Translations under genes and position numbers: made by a program | Shown here: positions 24,641 to 36,003 of the stretch, in pieces | Layout: every line of letters starts with the position of its first letter | Position numbering within the stretch: position 1 is the stretch's first letter | Notes under the pieces: generated by a model | What the model was told of the DNA's origin: nothing | The model's database searches: none | The model's input: only the letters and a program-made list of their open reading frames with translations | NCBI GenBank assembly: GCA_033439265.1 | Contig: JAVTVX010000019.1 | Span: 5,339,501 to 5,403,500, forward strand | Length of the DNA: 64,000 nt | Direction of reading: 5' to 3' | DNA from: Dillenia suffruticosa | Taxonomy: Eukaryota > Streptophyta > Magnoliopsida > Dilleniales > Dilleniaceae

Positions 24641-24893
24641 TTCCCTTTCACAACACCGACGGATAAGCGAAGAAAAAATTCCGTCACTAATATTCGTTGA
24701 TAATCTCTCGTTAATTAACAATCTATAGTTCAGTTCTGACGGATTAGCGACGAAATAATAATACCTCTCAACTGCCATCTCTAATTCATCACTAATCTGT
24801 TGGTAATTTTTTTTTTTATTTTTTTTGCTATCACATCTGATGTTAATCCGTTATAAAAACATTACTATTTACATCGAATTTTTTTCATAGCTG
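24640..24893. repeat. CACTA subterminal repeats and probable right terminus
   Basis: Words of the form CCGTCACTAAT, GACGGATTAGCGACGAAA, TCATCACTAATCTG and ATCCGTTA recur within 250 bp in both orientations. Plant CACTA elements typically carry such GACGG/TTAGCGACGG subterminal motifs for TNPA-like binding. The block ends in TTTTTTTCATAGCTG, a plausible worn CACTA end. Confidence 0.5.
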
Positions 24894-25191
24894 ATGCATC
24901 GTATTTCGGTAGTATAAGACAATTATATTATAAACCCACAAATACCTTTCTGTCGATTTCCTAACAAATTCTCATTTTTTCTCCCAAAAAAAAGTTAATT
25001 TCAATAGCATTTTATTGTGTTTTGGAAACAAAAATTGAAATTACAACTAAAATTTTCAACTTTTTTAGAATTTAATTAATTTTCAGCATAGTTTTAATGA
25101 GATCACAAAGTTGAAATCTACATACTCCTAGCTCATACTCTCAAAAACATAGGGAATCCAGAAAAATGTAAAATTTTCTATTTGAAATTTG

Positions 25192-25387
25192 GTGGGTGCA
25201 CCGGGCCCTTGCAATAATGCAACAGAAAGGCGACGCATGAGAACCCCAGCAGAAAGCTACTATGGATGGGCCCTCCCCGTGAAAAGATTAATTTAATATC
25301 ATGTGGGTCGATAACCCACGTATCAGATATTAAACTGATAAGAACAGATATTACACTTGATCTTATCCAAAAGGCCGAAAAATGTAT
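25192..25387 (-). pseudogene. U2 snRNA copy 1, diverged edge copy
   Basis: This copy is the full 196 nt but has several substitutions. The 5' end reads AUACAUUUUUCGGCC instead of AUACCUUUCUCGGCC. C22 is A (GGAUAAG instead of GGCUAAG), a base of U2/U6 helix Ib. The branch-site recognition sequence is GUAAUA instead of GUAGUA (G37 to A). Stem IIb differs at two bases in ways that keep pairing (GGGUUAUCGACCC). The TATA box (25416-25424) and USE (25454-25464) are intact and correctly spaced, so it may be transcribed, but the RNA is unlikely to serve normal branch-site recognition. Confidence 0.85.
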
Positions 25388-26861
25388 GCTTTTATCGGTG
25401 ATAGGATCTCGCTTTTATATTTAAGTAAGCATCAAGATTTTCCTCAATTCCGTCGATGTGGGATAGAGGATTCTCCCTTGGTCTCTCTACCTATTATCTT
25501 TTGCCATTCCATTATTCTTTCGAGCAGAAGTGTTGCCCCTTATAAAATCTAGTTTTGGCAAACACAAAGGTCAGAGGCAAAACTTTAAATTCTATAATTG
25601 ATACAAAAGTTGGACGCCGTTATTAGCAAGCAAAACAACCAAGGAAAGCAATACGAGGATATCAAGTTTGTTTTTTGCATCGTGTCAGAAACACGTATCA
25701 ACTTTCAAAATTCAAATAATTCTTTGTTGAAATATTAACTCAGGTATTTTATGAAAGAAAATATTGCAATAGCTATTATACTAGTTTATAACACCACGCA
25801 TGTTGTGTTTAAAACTTATCAGACATTAAATTATATTCATTTTAAATGCATTCTACTTTAAAATATTTTCTGATTCGACTCTAAGAGTACAAAACGGGTT
25901 TCAATCGAATTCTATTCATTGAACCTATCAAATCATGTTCGAGTCTAATTCAGAAGTTGTGACATAGTAATATATTTATAGGAAAATTATATTTGAAACC
26001 CAAAAATACATTTCGTTCGATTTCCTAAACAATTTTCATTTCTGCTCAAATAAAACTTAATTTCAATAGCATCTTGTAATGTATACGCAACAAAAATTTA
26101 AATTGTAACTAAACTTTTCAACTTATATAGAATTTGTTTGATTCTCAATATAGTTTTAATGGGATCGCAAAGTTATAATCTACATACTCCCAACTCGTGC
26201 TGCTAAAAATTTAGAGAAATCACGAACAAAATAAGATTTTTATTTGACATTTTAAACTAGATAATATTAGGCCATAATAAATGTTTAGCAAAGGAAAAAT
26301 TGTTATGGCTATTTGGTTGCTTTTTTATGAAATTATTAAGCGGTTAAATATGGGAATAATATCTTGAACAGGTGCAAATAAAAGATTTTCTTGTATTTGT
26401 AAATTGTTTCAGTTGAAATGTTCTAGACTCCATGTTGTATTTAGAACTAATTAAACTATAAGATATATTCATTTTAAATGTATTCCATTTAGTACAAAAC
26501 AGGTTTCAAATAAATTCTATTGCTCGAACCAATCAAATCATGTTCGAACCTAATTTGCAAGTAATGACTTAGTAAAATATTTGTAGGAAAATCATATTAT
26601 AACCCCGCAAATACCTTTCGGTCGATTTCCTAACAAATTCTCATTTTTGCTCCCAAAAAAAGTTTAATTTCAATAGCATTTAATTATGTCTTGGAAACAG
26701 AAATTGAAATTACAACTGAAATCTTCAACTTTTATAGAATTTAATTAATTTTCAGCGTAGTTTTAATTCGATCACAAAGTTGAAATCTACGTGCTCCCGG
26801 CTCATGCTCCCAAAAACATAAGGAAGTCCAAAATAAAGAAAAATTTTGTATTTGAGATTTG

Positions 26862-27057
26862 GTGGGTGCGCCGGGCCCTAGCAATAGTGCAGCACAAGGG
26901 CGACGCATGAGAACCCTAGCAGCAAGCTACTATGGATGGGCCCTCCCCGTGAAAAGATTAATTTAATATCATGTGGGCCGATGACCCACGTATCAGATAT
27001 TAAACTGATAAGAACAGATACTACACTTGATCTTAGCCAAAAGGCCGAGAAAGGTAT
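26862..27057 (-). ncRNA. U2: U2 spliceosomal snRNA, copy 2 (reference copy)
   Basis: U2 snRNA pairs with the intron branch site and with U6 in the spliceosome. The RNA begins AUACCUUUCUCGGCC and carries GGCUAAGAUCAAG (the U6-pairing region), GUAGUA at nt 34-39 (branch-site recognition) and the stem IIa/IIb region ending GGGUCAUCGGCCCAC. The 3' part contains GUAGCUUGCUGC and ends near GGCGCACCC. The length of 196 nt fits plant U2; the exact 3' end is by analogy. The putative Sm site reads AAUCUUUUC, with an internal C, unlike the usual U-run. A plant snRNA promoter lies upstream (see 27086-27134). Confidence 0.95.
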
Positions 27058-27085
27058 GCTTTTATCGGAGACAGGTTCTCGCTTC

Positions 27086-27134
27086 TATATTTAAGTATGC
27101 ACCAAGCTATTCCTCAATTCAGTCGATGTGGGAT
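27086..27134 (-). promoter_or_regulatory. plant snRNA promoter of U2 copy 2: USE and TATA
   Basis: On the minus strand, ATCCCACATCG (27134-27124, positions -77 to -67) matches the plant Upstream Sequence Element RTCCCACATCG. TTAAATATA (27094-27086, -37 to -29) is the TATA box. The centres are about 39 bp apart, near four helical turns, the arrangement known for Pol II-transcribed plant snRNA genes (Pol III ones are about one turn closer). In every unit of the array the TATA box lies 29-37 and the USE 67-77 bases beyond the U2 5' end, with the same sequence. Confidence 0.92.
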
Positions 27135-27335
27135 AGAGGATTCTCCCTTCGTCTCCCTGCCTATTATTTTTTGCCATTCCATTATTCTTTCGAGCAGAAG
27201 TGTTGTCCCTAATGAAATCTAGTTTTGGCAAACACAAAGGTCAGAGGCAAAACCTTAAATTCTATAATTGTTACAAAAATTGGATGCCGTTATTAGCAAG
27301 CGAAACCACCAAAGAAAGTAATACGAGAATATCAA

Positions 27336-27364
27336 GTTTATTATTATTATTATTATTTTTTTTT
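27336..27364 (+). repeat. (TTA)n/T-run microsatellite in the array unit
   Basis: A short TTA repeat followed by a T-run sits about 280 bp upstream of each U2 5' end. The number of TTA and T units differs between copies (more TTA in copies 2-5, a longer T-run in copies 6-11) and accounts for the 1,789/1,790-bp spacing differences. It is absent from the copy 1 unit, where a plain TTTG tract stands instead (about 25,668). Confidence 0.85.
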
Positions 27365-27476
27365 GCATCGTGTGAGAAACACATATTAACTTTCAAAATT
27401 CAAATAGCTCTTTGTTGAAATATTAAACCGGGTATTTTACGAAAGTAAATATTGCAATAGCTATTATGCTAGTCTG

Positions 27477-28050
27477 TTATGAAATTATTGCTAGATAATA
27501 TATGGAAATAATATGTCAAGCCGATGCGAATAAAAAGATTTTCTTGTATGTGTAATTTCTTTCAATTGAAACAATATAGACACCACGCATGTTGTGTTTA
27601 GAACTTATCAGACATTACGTTATATTCATTTTAAAAGTATTCCACTTTAAAATATTTTCTGATTCGACTCTAAGAGTACAAAACGGGTTTCAATCGAATT
27701 CTATTCATTGAACCTATCAAATCATGTTCGAGTCTAATTCAGAAGTTGTGACATAGTAATATATTTATAGGAAAATTATATTTGAAACCCAAAAATACAT
27801 TTCGTTCGATTTCCTAAACAATTTTCATTTCTGCTCAAATAAAACTTAATTTCAATAGCATCTTGTAATGTATACGCAACAAAAATTTAAATTGTAACTA
27901 AACTTTTCAACTTATATAGAATTTGTTTGATTCTCAATATAGTTTTAATGGGATCGCAAAGTTATAATCTACATACTCCCAACTCGTGCTGCTAAAAATT
28001 TAGAGAAATCACGAACAAAATAAGATTTTTATTTGACATTTTAAACTAGA
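27477..28050. repeat. spacer repeat A of the array unit (example from unit 2/3)
   Basis: The spacer segment beginning TTATGAAATTATTGCTAG and running through GGTTTCAATCGAATTC, TTCGATTTCCTAAACAA and CATACTCCCAACTCGTGCTG. It is a diverged direct duplicate of segment B (28,114-28,640). It sits between one U2 gene's upstream flank and the next segment B. It contains no U2 sequence. The corresponding segment in the first unit has lost about 106 bp. Confidence 0.75.
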
Positions 28051-28113
28051 TAATATTAGGCCATAATAAATGTTTAGCAAAGGAAAAATTGTTATGGCTA
28101 TTTGGTTGCTTTT

Positions 28114-28640
28114 TTATGAAATTATTAAGCGGTTAAATATGGGAATAATATCTTGAACAGGTGCAAATAAAAGATTTTCTTGTATTTGTAAATTGTTTCA
28201 GTTGAAATGTTCTAGACTCCATGTTGTATTTAGAACTAATTAAACTATAAGATATATTCATTTTAAATGTATTCCATTTAGTACAAAACAGGTTTCAAAT
28301 AAATTCTATTGCTCGAACCAATCAAATCATGTTCGAACCTAATTTGCAAGTAATGACTTAGTAAAATATTTGTAGGAAAATCATATTATAACCCCGCAAA
28401 TACCTTTCGGTCGATTTCCTAACAAATTCTCATTTTTGCTCCCAAAAAAAGTTTAATTTCAATAGCATTTAATTATGTCTTGGAAACAGAAATTGAAATT
28501 ACAACTGAAATCTTCAACTTTTATAGAATTTAATTAATTTTCAGCGTAGTTTTAATTCGATCACAAAGTTGAAATCTACGTGCTCCCGGCTCATGCTCCC
28601 AAAAACATAAGGAAGTCCAAAATAAAGAAAAATTTTGTAT
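28114..28640. repeat. spacer repeat B of the array unit (U2 3' flank)
   Basis: This begins TTATGAAATTATTAAGCGG, contains GGTTTCAAATAAATTC, TCGATTTCCTAACAAATT and CGTGCTCCCGGCTCATGCTC, and runs directly into the U2 3' end. The matching landmarks in segment A lie 605-637 bp to the left. Segment B is the natural 3' flank of U2, so segment A looks like the 3' flank of a U2 copy that has itself been lost. Confidence 0.75.
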
Positions 28641-28650
28641 TTGAGATTTG

Positions 28651-28846
28651 GTGGGTGCGCCGGGCCCTAGCAATAGTGCAGCACAAGGGCGACGCATGAG
28701 AACCCTAGCAGCAAGCTACTATGGATGGGCCCTCCCCGTGAAAAGATTAATTTAATATCATGTGGGCCGATGACCCACGTATCAGATATTAAACTGATAA
28801 GAACAGATACTACACTTGATCTTAGCCAAAAGGCCGAGAAAGGTAT
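28651..28846 (-). ncRNA. U2: U2 snRNA, copy 3
   Basis: I see no difference from copy 2 in the RNA. TATA 28875-28883, USE 28913-28923. Confidence 0.94.
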
Positions 28847-30439
28847 GCTTTTATCGGAGACAGGTTCTCGCTTCTATATTTAAGTATGCACCAAGCTATT
28901 CCTCAATTCAGTCGATGTGGGATAGAGGATTCTCCCTTCGTCTCCCTGCCTATTATTTTTTGCCATTCCATTATTCTTTCGAGCAGAAGTGTTGTCCCTA
29001 ATGAAATCTAGTTTTGGCAAACACAAAGGTCAGAGGCAAAACCTTAAATTCTATAATTGTTACAAAAATTGGATGCCGTTATTAGCAAGCGAAACCACCA
29101 AAGAAAGTAATACGAGAATATCAAGTTTATTATTATTATTATTATTTTTTTTTGCATCGTGTGAGAAACACATATTAACTTTCAAAATTCAAATAGCTCT
29201 TTGTTGAAATATTAAACCGGGTATTTTACGAAAGTAAATATTGCAATAGCTATTATGCTAGTCTGTTATGAAATTATTGCTAGATAATATATGGAAATAA
29301 TATGTCAGGCCGATGCGAATAAAAAGATTTTCTTGTATGTGTAATTTCTTTCAATTGAAACAATATAGACACCACGCATGTTGTGTTTAGAACTTATCAG
29401 ACATTACGTTATATTCATTTTAAAAGTATTCCACTTTAAAATATTTTCTGATTCGACTCTAAGAGTACAAAACGGGTTTCAATCGAATTCTATTCATTGA
29501 ACCTATCAAATCATGTTCGAGTCTAATTCAGAAGTTGTGACATAGTAATATATTTATAGGAAAATTATATTTGAAACCCAAAAATACATTTCGTTCGATT
29601 TCCTAAACAATTTTCATTTCTGCTCAAATAAAACTTAATTTCAATAGCATCTTGTAATGTATACGCAACAAAAATTTAAATTGTAACTAAACTTTTCAAC
29701 TTATATAGAATTTGTTTGATTCTCAATATAGTTTTAATGGGATCGCAAAGTTATAATCTACATACTCCCAACTCGTGCTGCTAAAAATTTAGAGAAATCA
29801 CGAACAAAATAAGATTTTTATTTGACATTTTAAACTAGATAATATTAGGCCATAATAAATGTTTAGCAAAGGAAAAATTGTTATGGCTATTTGGTTGCTT
29901 TTTTATGAAATTATTAAGCGGTTAAATATGGGAATAATATCTTGAACAGGTGCAAATAAAAGATTTTCTTGTATTTGTAAATTGTTTCAGTTGAAATGTT
30001 CTAGACTCCATGTTGTATTTAGAACTAATTAAACTATAAGATATATTCATTTTAAATGTATTCCATTTAGTACAAAACAGGTTTCAAATAAATTCTATTG
30101 CTCGAACCAATCAAATCATGTTCGAACCTAATTTGCAAGTAATGACTTAGTAAAATATTTGTAGGAAAATCATATTATAACCCCGCAAATACCTTTCGGT
30201 CGATTTCCTAACAAATTCTCATTTTTGCTCCCAAAAAAAGTTTAATTTCAATAGCATTTAATTATGTCTTGGAAACAGAAATTGAAATTACAACTGAAAT
30301 CTTCAACTTTTATAGAATTTAATTAATTTTCAGCGTAGTTTTAATTCGATCACAAAGTTGAAATCTACGTGCTCCCGGCTCATGCTCCCAAAAACATAAG
30401 GAAGTCCAAAATAAAGAAAAATTTTGTATTTGAGATTTG

Positions 30440-30635
30440 GTGGGTGCGCCGGGCCCTAGCAATAGTGCAGCACAAGGGCGACGCATGAGAACCCTAGCAG
30501 CAAGCTACTATGGATGGGCCCTCCCCGTGAAAAGATTAATTTAATATCATGTGGGCCGATGACCCACGTATCAGATATTAAACTGATAAGAACAGATACT
30601 ACACTTGATCTTAGCCAAAAGGCCGAGAAAGGTAT
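30440..30635 (-). ncRNA. U2: U2 snRNA, copy 4
   Basis: Same RNA as copy 2. TATA 30664-30672, USE 30702-30712. Confidence 0.94.
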
Positions 30636-32228
30636 GCTTTTATCGGAGACAGGTTCTCGCTTCTATATTTAAGTATGCACCAAGCTATTCCTCAATTCAG
30701 TCGATGTGGGATAGAGGATTCTCCCTTCGTCTCCCTGCCTATTATTTTTTGCCATTCCATTATTCTTTCGAGCAGAAGTGTTGTCCCTAATGAAATCTAG
30801 TTTTGGCAAACACAAAGGTCAGAGGCAAAACCTTAAATTCTATAATTGTTACAAAAATTGGATGCCGTTATTAGCAAGCGAAACCACCAAAGAAAGTAAT
30901 ACGAGAATATCAAGTTTATTATTATTATTATTATTTTTTTTTGCATCGTGTGAGAAACACATATTAACTTTCAAAATTCAAATAGCTCTTTGTTGAAATA
31001 TTAAACCGGGTATTTTACGAAAGTAAATATTGCAATAGCTATTATGCTAGTCTGTTATGAAATTATTGCTAGATAATATATGGAAATAATATGTCAAGCC
31101 GATGCGAATAAAAAGATTTTCTTGTATGTGTAATTTCTTTCAATTGAAACAATATAGACACCACGCATGTTGTGTTTAGAACTTATCAGACATTACGTTA
31201 TATTCATTTTAAAAGTATTCCACTTTAAAATATTTTCTGATTCGACTCTAAGAGTACAAAACGGGTTTCAATCGAATTCTATTCATTGAACCTATCAAAT
31301 CATGTTCGAGTCTAATTCAGAAGTTGTGACATAGTAATATATTTATAGGAAAATTATATTTGAAACCCAAAAATACATTTCGTTCGATTTCCTAAACAAT
31401 TTTCATTTCTGCTCAAATAAAACTTAATTTCAATAGCATCTTGTAATGTATACGCAACAAAAATTTAAATTGTAACTAAACTTTTCAACTTATATAGAAT
31501 TTGTTTGATTCTCAATATAGTTTTAATGGGATCGCAAAGTTATAATCTACATACTCCCAACTCGTGCTGCTAAAAATTTAGAGAAATCACGAACAAAATA
31601 AGATTTTTATTTGACATTTTAAACTAGATAATATTAGGCCATAATAAATGTTTAGCAAAGGAAAAATTGTTATGGCTATTTGGTTGCTTTTTTATGAAAT
31701 TATTAAGCGGTTAAATATGGGAATAATATCTTGAACAGGTGCAAATAAAAGATTTTCTTGTATTTGTAAATTGTTTCAGTTGAAATGTTCTAGACTCCAT
31801 GTTGTATTTAGAACTAATTAAACTATAAGATATATTCATTTTAAATGTATTCCATTTAGTACAAAACAGGTTTCAAATAAATTCTATTGCTCGAACCAAT
31901 CAAATCATGTTCGAACCTAATTTGCAAGTAATGACTTAGTAAAATATTTGTAGGAAAATCATATTATAACCCCGCAAATACCTTTCGGTCGATTTCCTAA
32001 CAAATTCTCATTTTTGCTCCCAAAAAAAGTTTAATTTCAATAGCATTTAATTATGTCTTGGAAACAGAAATTGAAATTACAACTGAAATCTTCAACTTTT
32101 ATAGAATTTAATTAATTTTCAGCGTAGTTTTAATTCGATCACAAAGTTGAAATCTACGTGCTCCCGGCTCATGCTCCCAAAAACATAAGGAAGTCCAAAA
32201 TAAAGAAAAATTTTGTATTTGAGATTTG

Positions 32229-32424
32229 GTGGGTGCGCCGGGCCCTAGCAATAGTGCAGCACAAGGGCGACGCATGAGAACCCTAGCAGCAAGCTACTAT
32301 GGATGGGCCCTCCCCGTGAAAAGATTAATTTAATATCATGTGGGCCGATGACCCACGTATCAGATATTAAACTGATAAGAACAGATACTACACTTGATCT
32401 TAGCCAAAAGGCCGAGAAAGGTAT
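32229..32424 (-). ncRNA. U2: U2 snRNA, copy 5
   Basis: Same RNA as copy 2. TATA 32453-32461, USE 32491-32501. Confidence 0.94.
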
Positions 32425-34017
32425 GCTTTTATCGGAGACAGGTTCTCGCTTCTATATTTAAGTATGCACCAAGCTATTCCTCAATTCAGTCGATGTGGGA
32501 TAGAGGATTCTCCCTTCGTCTCCCTGCCTATTATTTTTTGCCATTCCATTATTCTTTCGAGCAGAAGTGTTGTCCCTAATGAAATCTAGTTTTGGCAAAC
32601 ACAAAGGTCAGAGGCAAAACCTTAAATTCTATAATTGTTACAAAAATTGGATGCCGTTATTAGCAAGCGAAACCACCAAAGAAAGTAATACGAGAATATC
32701 AAGTTTATTATTATTATTATTATTTTTTTTTGCATCGTGTGAGAAACACATATTAACTTTCAAAATTCAAATAGCTCTTTGTTGAAATATTAAACCGGGT
32801 ATTTTACGAAAGTAAATATTGCAATAGCTATTATGCTAGTCTGTTATGAAATTATTGCTAGATAATATATGGAAATAATATGTCAGGCCGATGCGAATAA
32901 AAAGATTTTCTTGTATGTGTAATTTCTTTCAATTGAAACAATATAGACACCACGCATGTTGTGTTTAGAACTTATCAGACATTACGTTATATTCATTTTA
33001 AAAGTATTCCACTTTAAAATATTTTCTGATTCGACTCTAAGAGTACAAAACGGGTTTCAATCGAATTCTATTCATTGAACCTATCAAATCATGTTCGAGT
33101 CTAATTCAGAAGTTGTGACATAGTAATATATTTATAGGAAAATTATATTTGAAACCCAAAAATACATTTCGTTCGATTTCCTAAACAATTTTCATTTCTG
33201 CTCAAATAAAACTTAATTTCAATAGCATCTTGTAATGTATACGCAACAAAAATTTAAATTGTAACTAAACTTTTCAACTTATATAGAATTTGTTTGATTC
33301 TCAATATAGTTTTAATGGGATCGCAAAGTTATAATCTACATACTCCCAACTCGTGCTGCTAAAAATTTAGAGAAATCACGAACAAAATAAGATTTTTATT
33401 TGACATTTTAAACTAGATAATATTAGGCCATAATAAATGTTTAGCAAAGGAAAAATTGTTATGGCTATTTGGTTGCTTTTTTATGAAATTATTAAGCGGT
33501 TAAATATGGGAATAATATCTTGAACAGGTGCAAATAAAAGATTTTCTTGTATTTGTAAATTGTTTCAGTTGAAATGTTCTAGACTCCATGTTGTATTTAG
33601 AACTAATTAAACTATAAGATATATTCATTTTAAATGTATTCCATTTAGTACAAAACAGGTTTCAAATAAATTCTATTGCTCGAACCAATCAAATCATGTT
33701 CGAACCTAATTTGCAAGTAATGACTTAGTAAAATATTTGTAGGAAAATCATATTATAACCCCGCAAATACCTTTCGGTCGATTTCCTAACAAATTCTCAT
33801 TTTTGCTCCCAAAAAAAGTTTAATTTCAATAGCATTTAATTATGTCTTGGAAACAGAAATTGAAATTACAACTGAAATCTTCAACTTTTATAGAATTTAA
33901 TTAATTTTCAGCGTAGTTTTAATTCGATCACAAAGTTGAAATCTACGTGCTCCCGGCTCATGCTCCCAAAAACATAAGGAAGTCCAAAATAAAGAAAAAT
34001 TTTGTATTTGAGATTTG

Positions 34018-34213
34018 GTGGGTGCGCCGGGCCCTAGCAATAGTGCAGCACAAGGGCGACGCATGAGAACCCTAGCAGCAAGCTACTATGGATGGGCCCT
34101 CCCCGTGAAAAGATTAATTTAATATCATGTGGGCCGATGACCCACGTATCAGATATTAAACTGATAAGAACAGATACTACACTTGATCTTAGCCAAAAGG
34201 CCGAGAAAGGTAT
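34018..34213 (-). ncRNA. U2: U2 snRNA, copy 6
   Basis: Same RNA as copy 2. TATA 34242-34250, USE 34280-34290. This is the first unit with the upstream-flank variant CGGGCAG (34,349) in place of CGAGCAG, shared by copies 6-10. Confidence 0.94.
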
Positions 34214-35807
34214 GCTTTTATCGGAGACAGGTTCTCGCTTCTATATTTAAGTATGCACCAAGCTATTCCTCAATTCAGTCGATGTGGGATAGAGGATTCT
34301 CCCTTCGTCTCCCTGCCTATTATTTTTTGCCATTCCATTATTCTTTCGGGCAGAAGTGTTGTCCCTAATGAAATCTAGTTTTGGCAAACACAAAGGTCAG
34401 AGGCAAAACCTTAAATTCTATAATTGTTACAAAAATTGGATGCCGTTATTAGCAAGCGAAACCACCAAAGAAAGTAATACGAGAATATCAAGTTTATTAT
34501 TATTATTATTTTTTTTTTTTTGCATCGTGTGAGAAACACATATTAACTTTCAAAATTCAAATAGCTCTTTGTTGAAATATTAAACCGGGTATTTTACGAA
34601 AGTAAATATTGCAATAGCTATTATGCTAGTCTGTTATGAAATTATTGCTAGATAATATATGGAAATAATATGTCAGGCCGATGCGAATAAAAAGATTTTC
34701 TTGTATGTGTAATTTCTTTCAATTGAAACAATATAGACACCACGCATGTTGTGTTTAGAACTTATCAGACATTACGTTATATTCATTTTAAAAGTATTCC
34801 ACTTTAAAATATTTTCTGATTCGACTCTAAGAGTACAAAACGGGTTTCAATCGAATTCTATTCATTGAACCTATCAAATCATGTTCGAGTCTAATTCAGA
34901 AGTTGTGACATAGTAATATATTTATAGGAAAATTATATTTGAAACCCAAAAATACATTTCGTTCGATTTCCTAAACAATTTTCATTTCTGCTCAAATAAA
35001 ACTTAATTTCAATAGCATCTTGTAATGTATACGCAACAAAAATTTAAATTGTAACTAAACTTTTCAACTTATATAGAATTTGTTTGATTCTCAATATAGT
35101 TTTAATGGGATCGCAAAGTTATAATCTACATACTCCCAACTCGTGCTGCTAAAAATTTAGAGAAATCACGAACAAAATAAGATTTTTATTTGACATTTTA
35201 AACTAGATAATATTAGGCCATAATAAATGTTTAGCAAAGGAAAAATTGTTATGGCTATTTGGTTGCTTTTTTATGAAATTATTAAGCGGTTAAATATGGG
35301 AATAATATCTTGAACAGGTGCAAATAAAAGATTTTCTTGTATTTGTAAATTGTTTCAGTTGAAATGTTCTAGACTCCATGTTGTATTTAGAACTAATTAA
35401 ACTATAAGATATATTCATTTTAAATGTATTCCATTTAGTACAAAACAGGTTTCAAATAAATTCTATTGCTCGAACCAATCAAATCATGTTCGAACCTAAT
35501 TTGCAAGTAATGACTTAGTAAAATATTTGTAGGAAAATCATATTATAACCCCGCAAATACCTTTCGGTCGATTTCCTAACAAATTCTCATTTTTGCTCCC
35601 AAAAAAAGTTTAATTTCAATAGCATTTAATTATGTCTTGGAAACAGAAATTGAAATTACAACTGAAATCTTCAACTTTTATAGAATTTAATTAATTTTCA
35701 GCGTAGTTTTAATTCGATCACAAAGTTGAAATCTACGTGCTCCCGGCTCATGCTCCCAAAAACATAAGGAAGTCCAAAATAAAGAAAAATTTTGTATTTG
35801 AGATTTG

Positions 35808-36003
35808 GTGGGTGCGCCGGGCCCTAGCAATAGTGCAGCACAAGGGCGACGCATGAGAACCCTAGCAGCAAGCTACTATGGATGGGCCCTCCCCGTGAAA
35901 AGATTAATTTAATATCATGTGGGCCGATGACCCACGTATCAGATATTAAACTGATAAGAACAGATACTACACTTGATCTTAGCCAAAAGGCCGAGAAAGG
36001 TAT
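35808..36003 (-). ncRNA. U2: U2 snRNA, copy 7
   Basis: Same RNA as copy 2. TATA 36032-36040, USE 36070-36080. The spacing to copy 6 is 1,790 bp; the extra base lies in the TTA/T tract. Confidence 0.94.

Larger units (their letters stand above)
15650..24893 (-). mobile_element. decayed CACTA (En/Spm, TNP2-type) DNA transposon
   Basis: Read on the minus strand, this interval has the order of a plant CACTA element. First comes a GC-motif subterminal zone (24,640-24,800 with repeated GACGGATTAGCGACG-like words). Then come the transposase-associated N-terminal domain, the TNP2 transposase, and the DUF4218 and DUF4216 regions. The right terminus is probably TTTTTTTCATAGCTG at 24,879-24,893, a degenerate form of the usual TTTCTTGTAGTG end. 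I could not find the left CACTA end; coding similarity fades near 15,720. Stops and frameshifts are frequent, so it is not autonomous. A separate LTR-like element (18,037-21,014) interrupts the TNP2 gene. Its right end lies about 20 bases from the start of the U2 array. Confidence 0.8.

Noticed and set aside
26820-26861. Canonical plant snRNA 3' box downstream of U2
   Set aside because: The AT-rich downstream sequence has only loose resemblance to CA(N)3-10AGTNNAA; I could not place the box with confidence.
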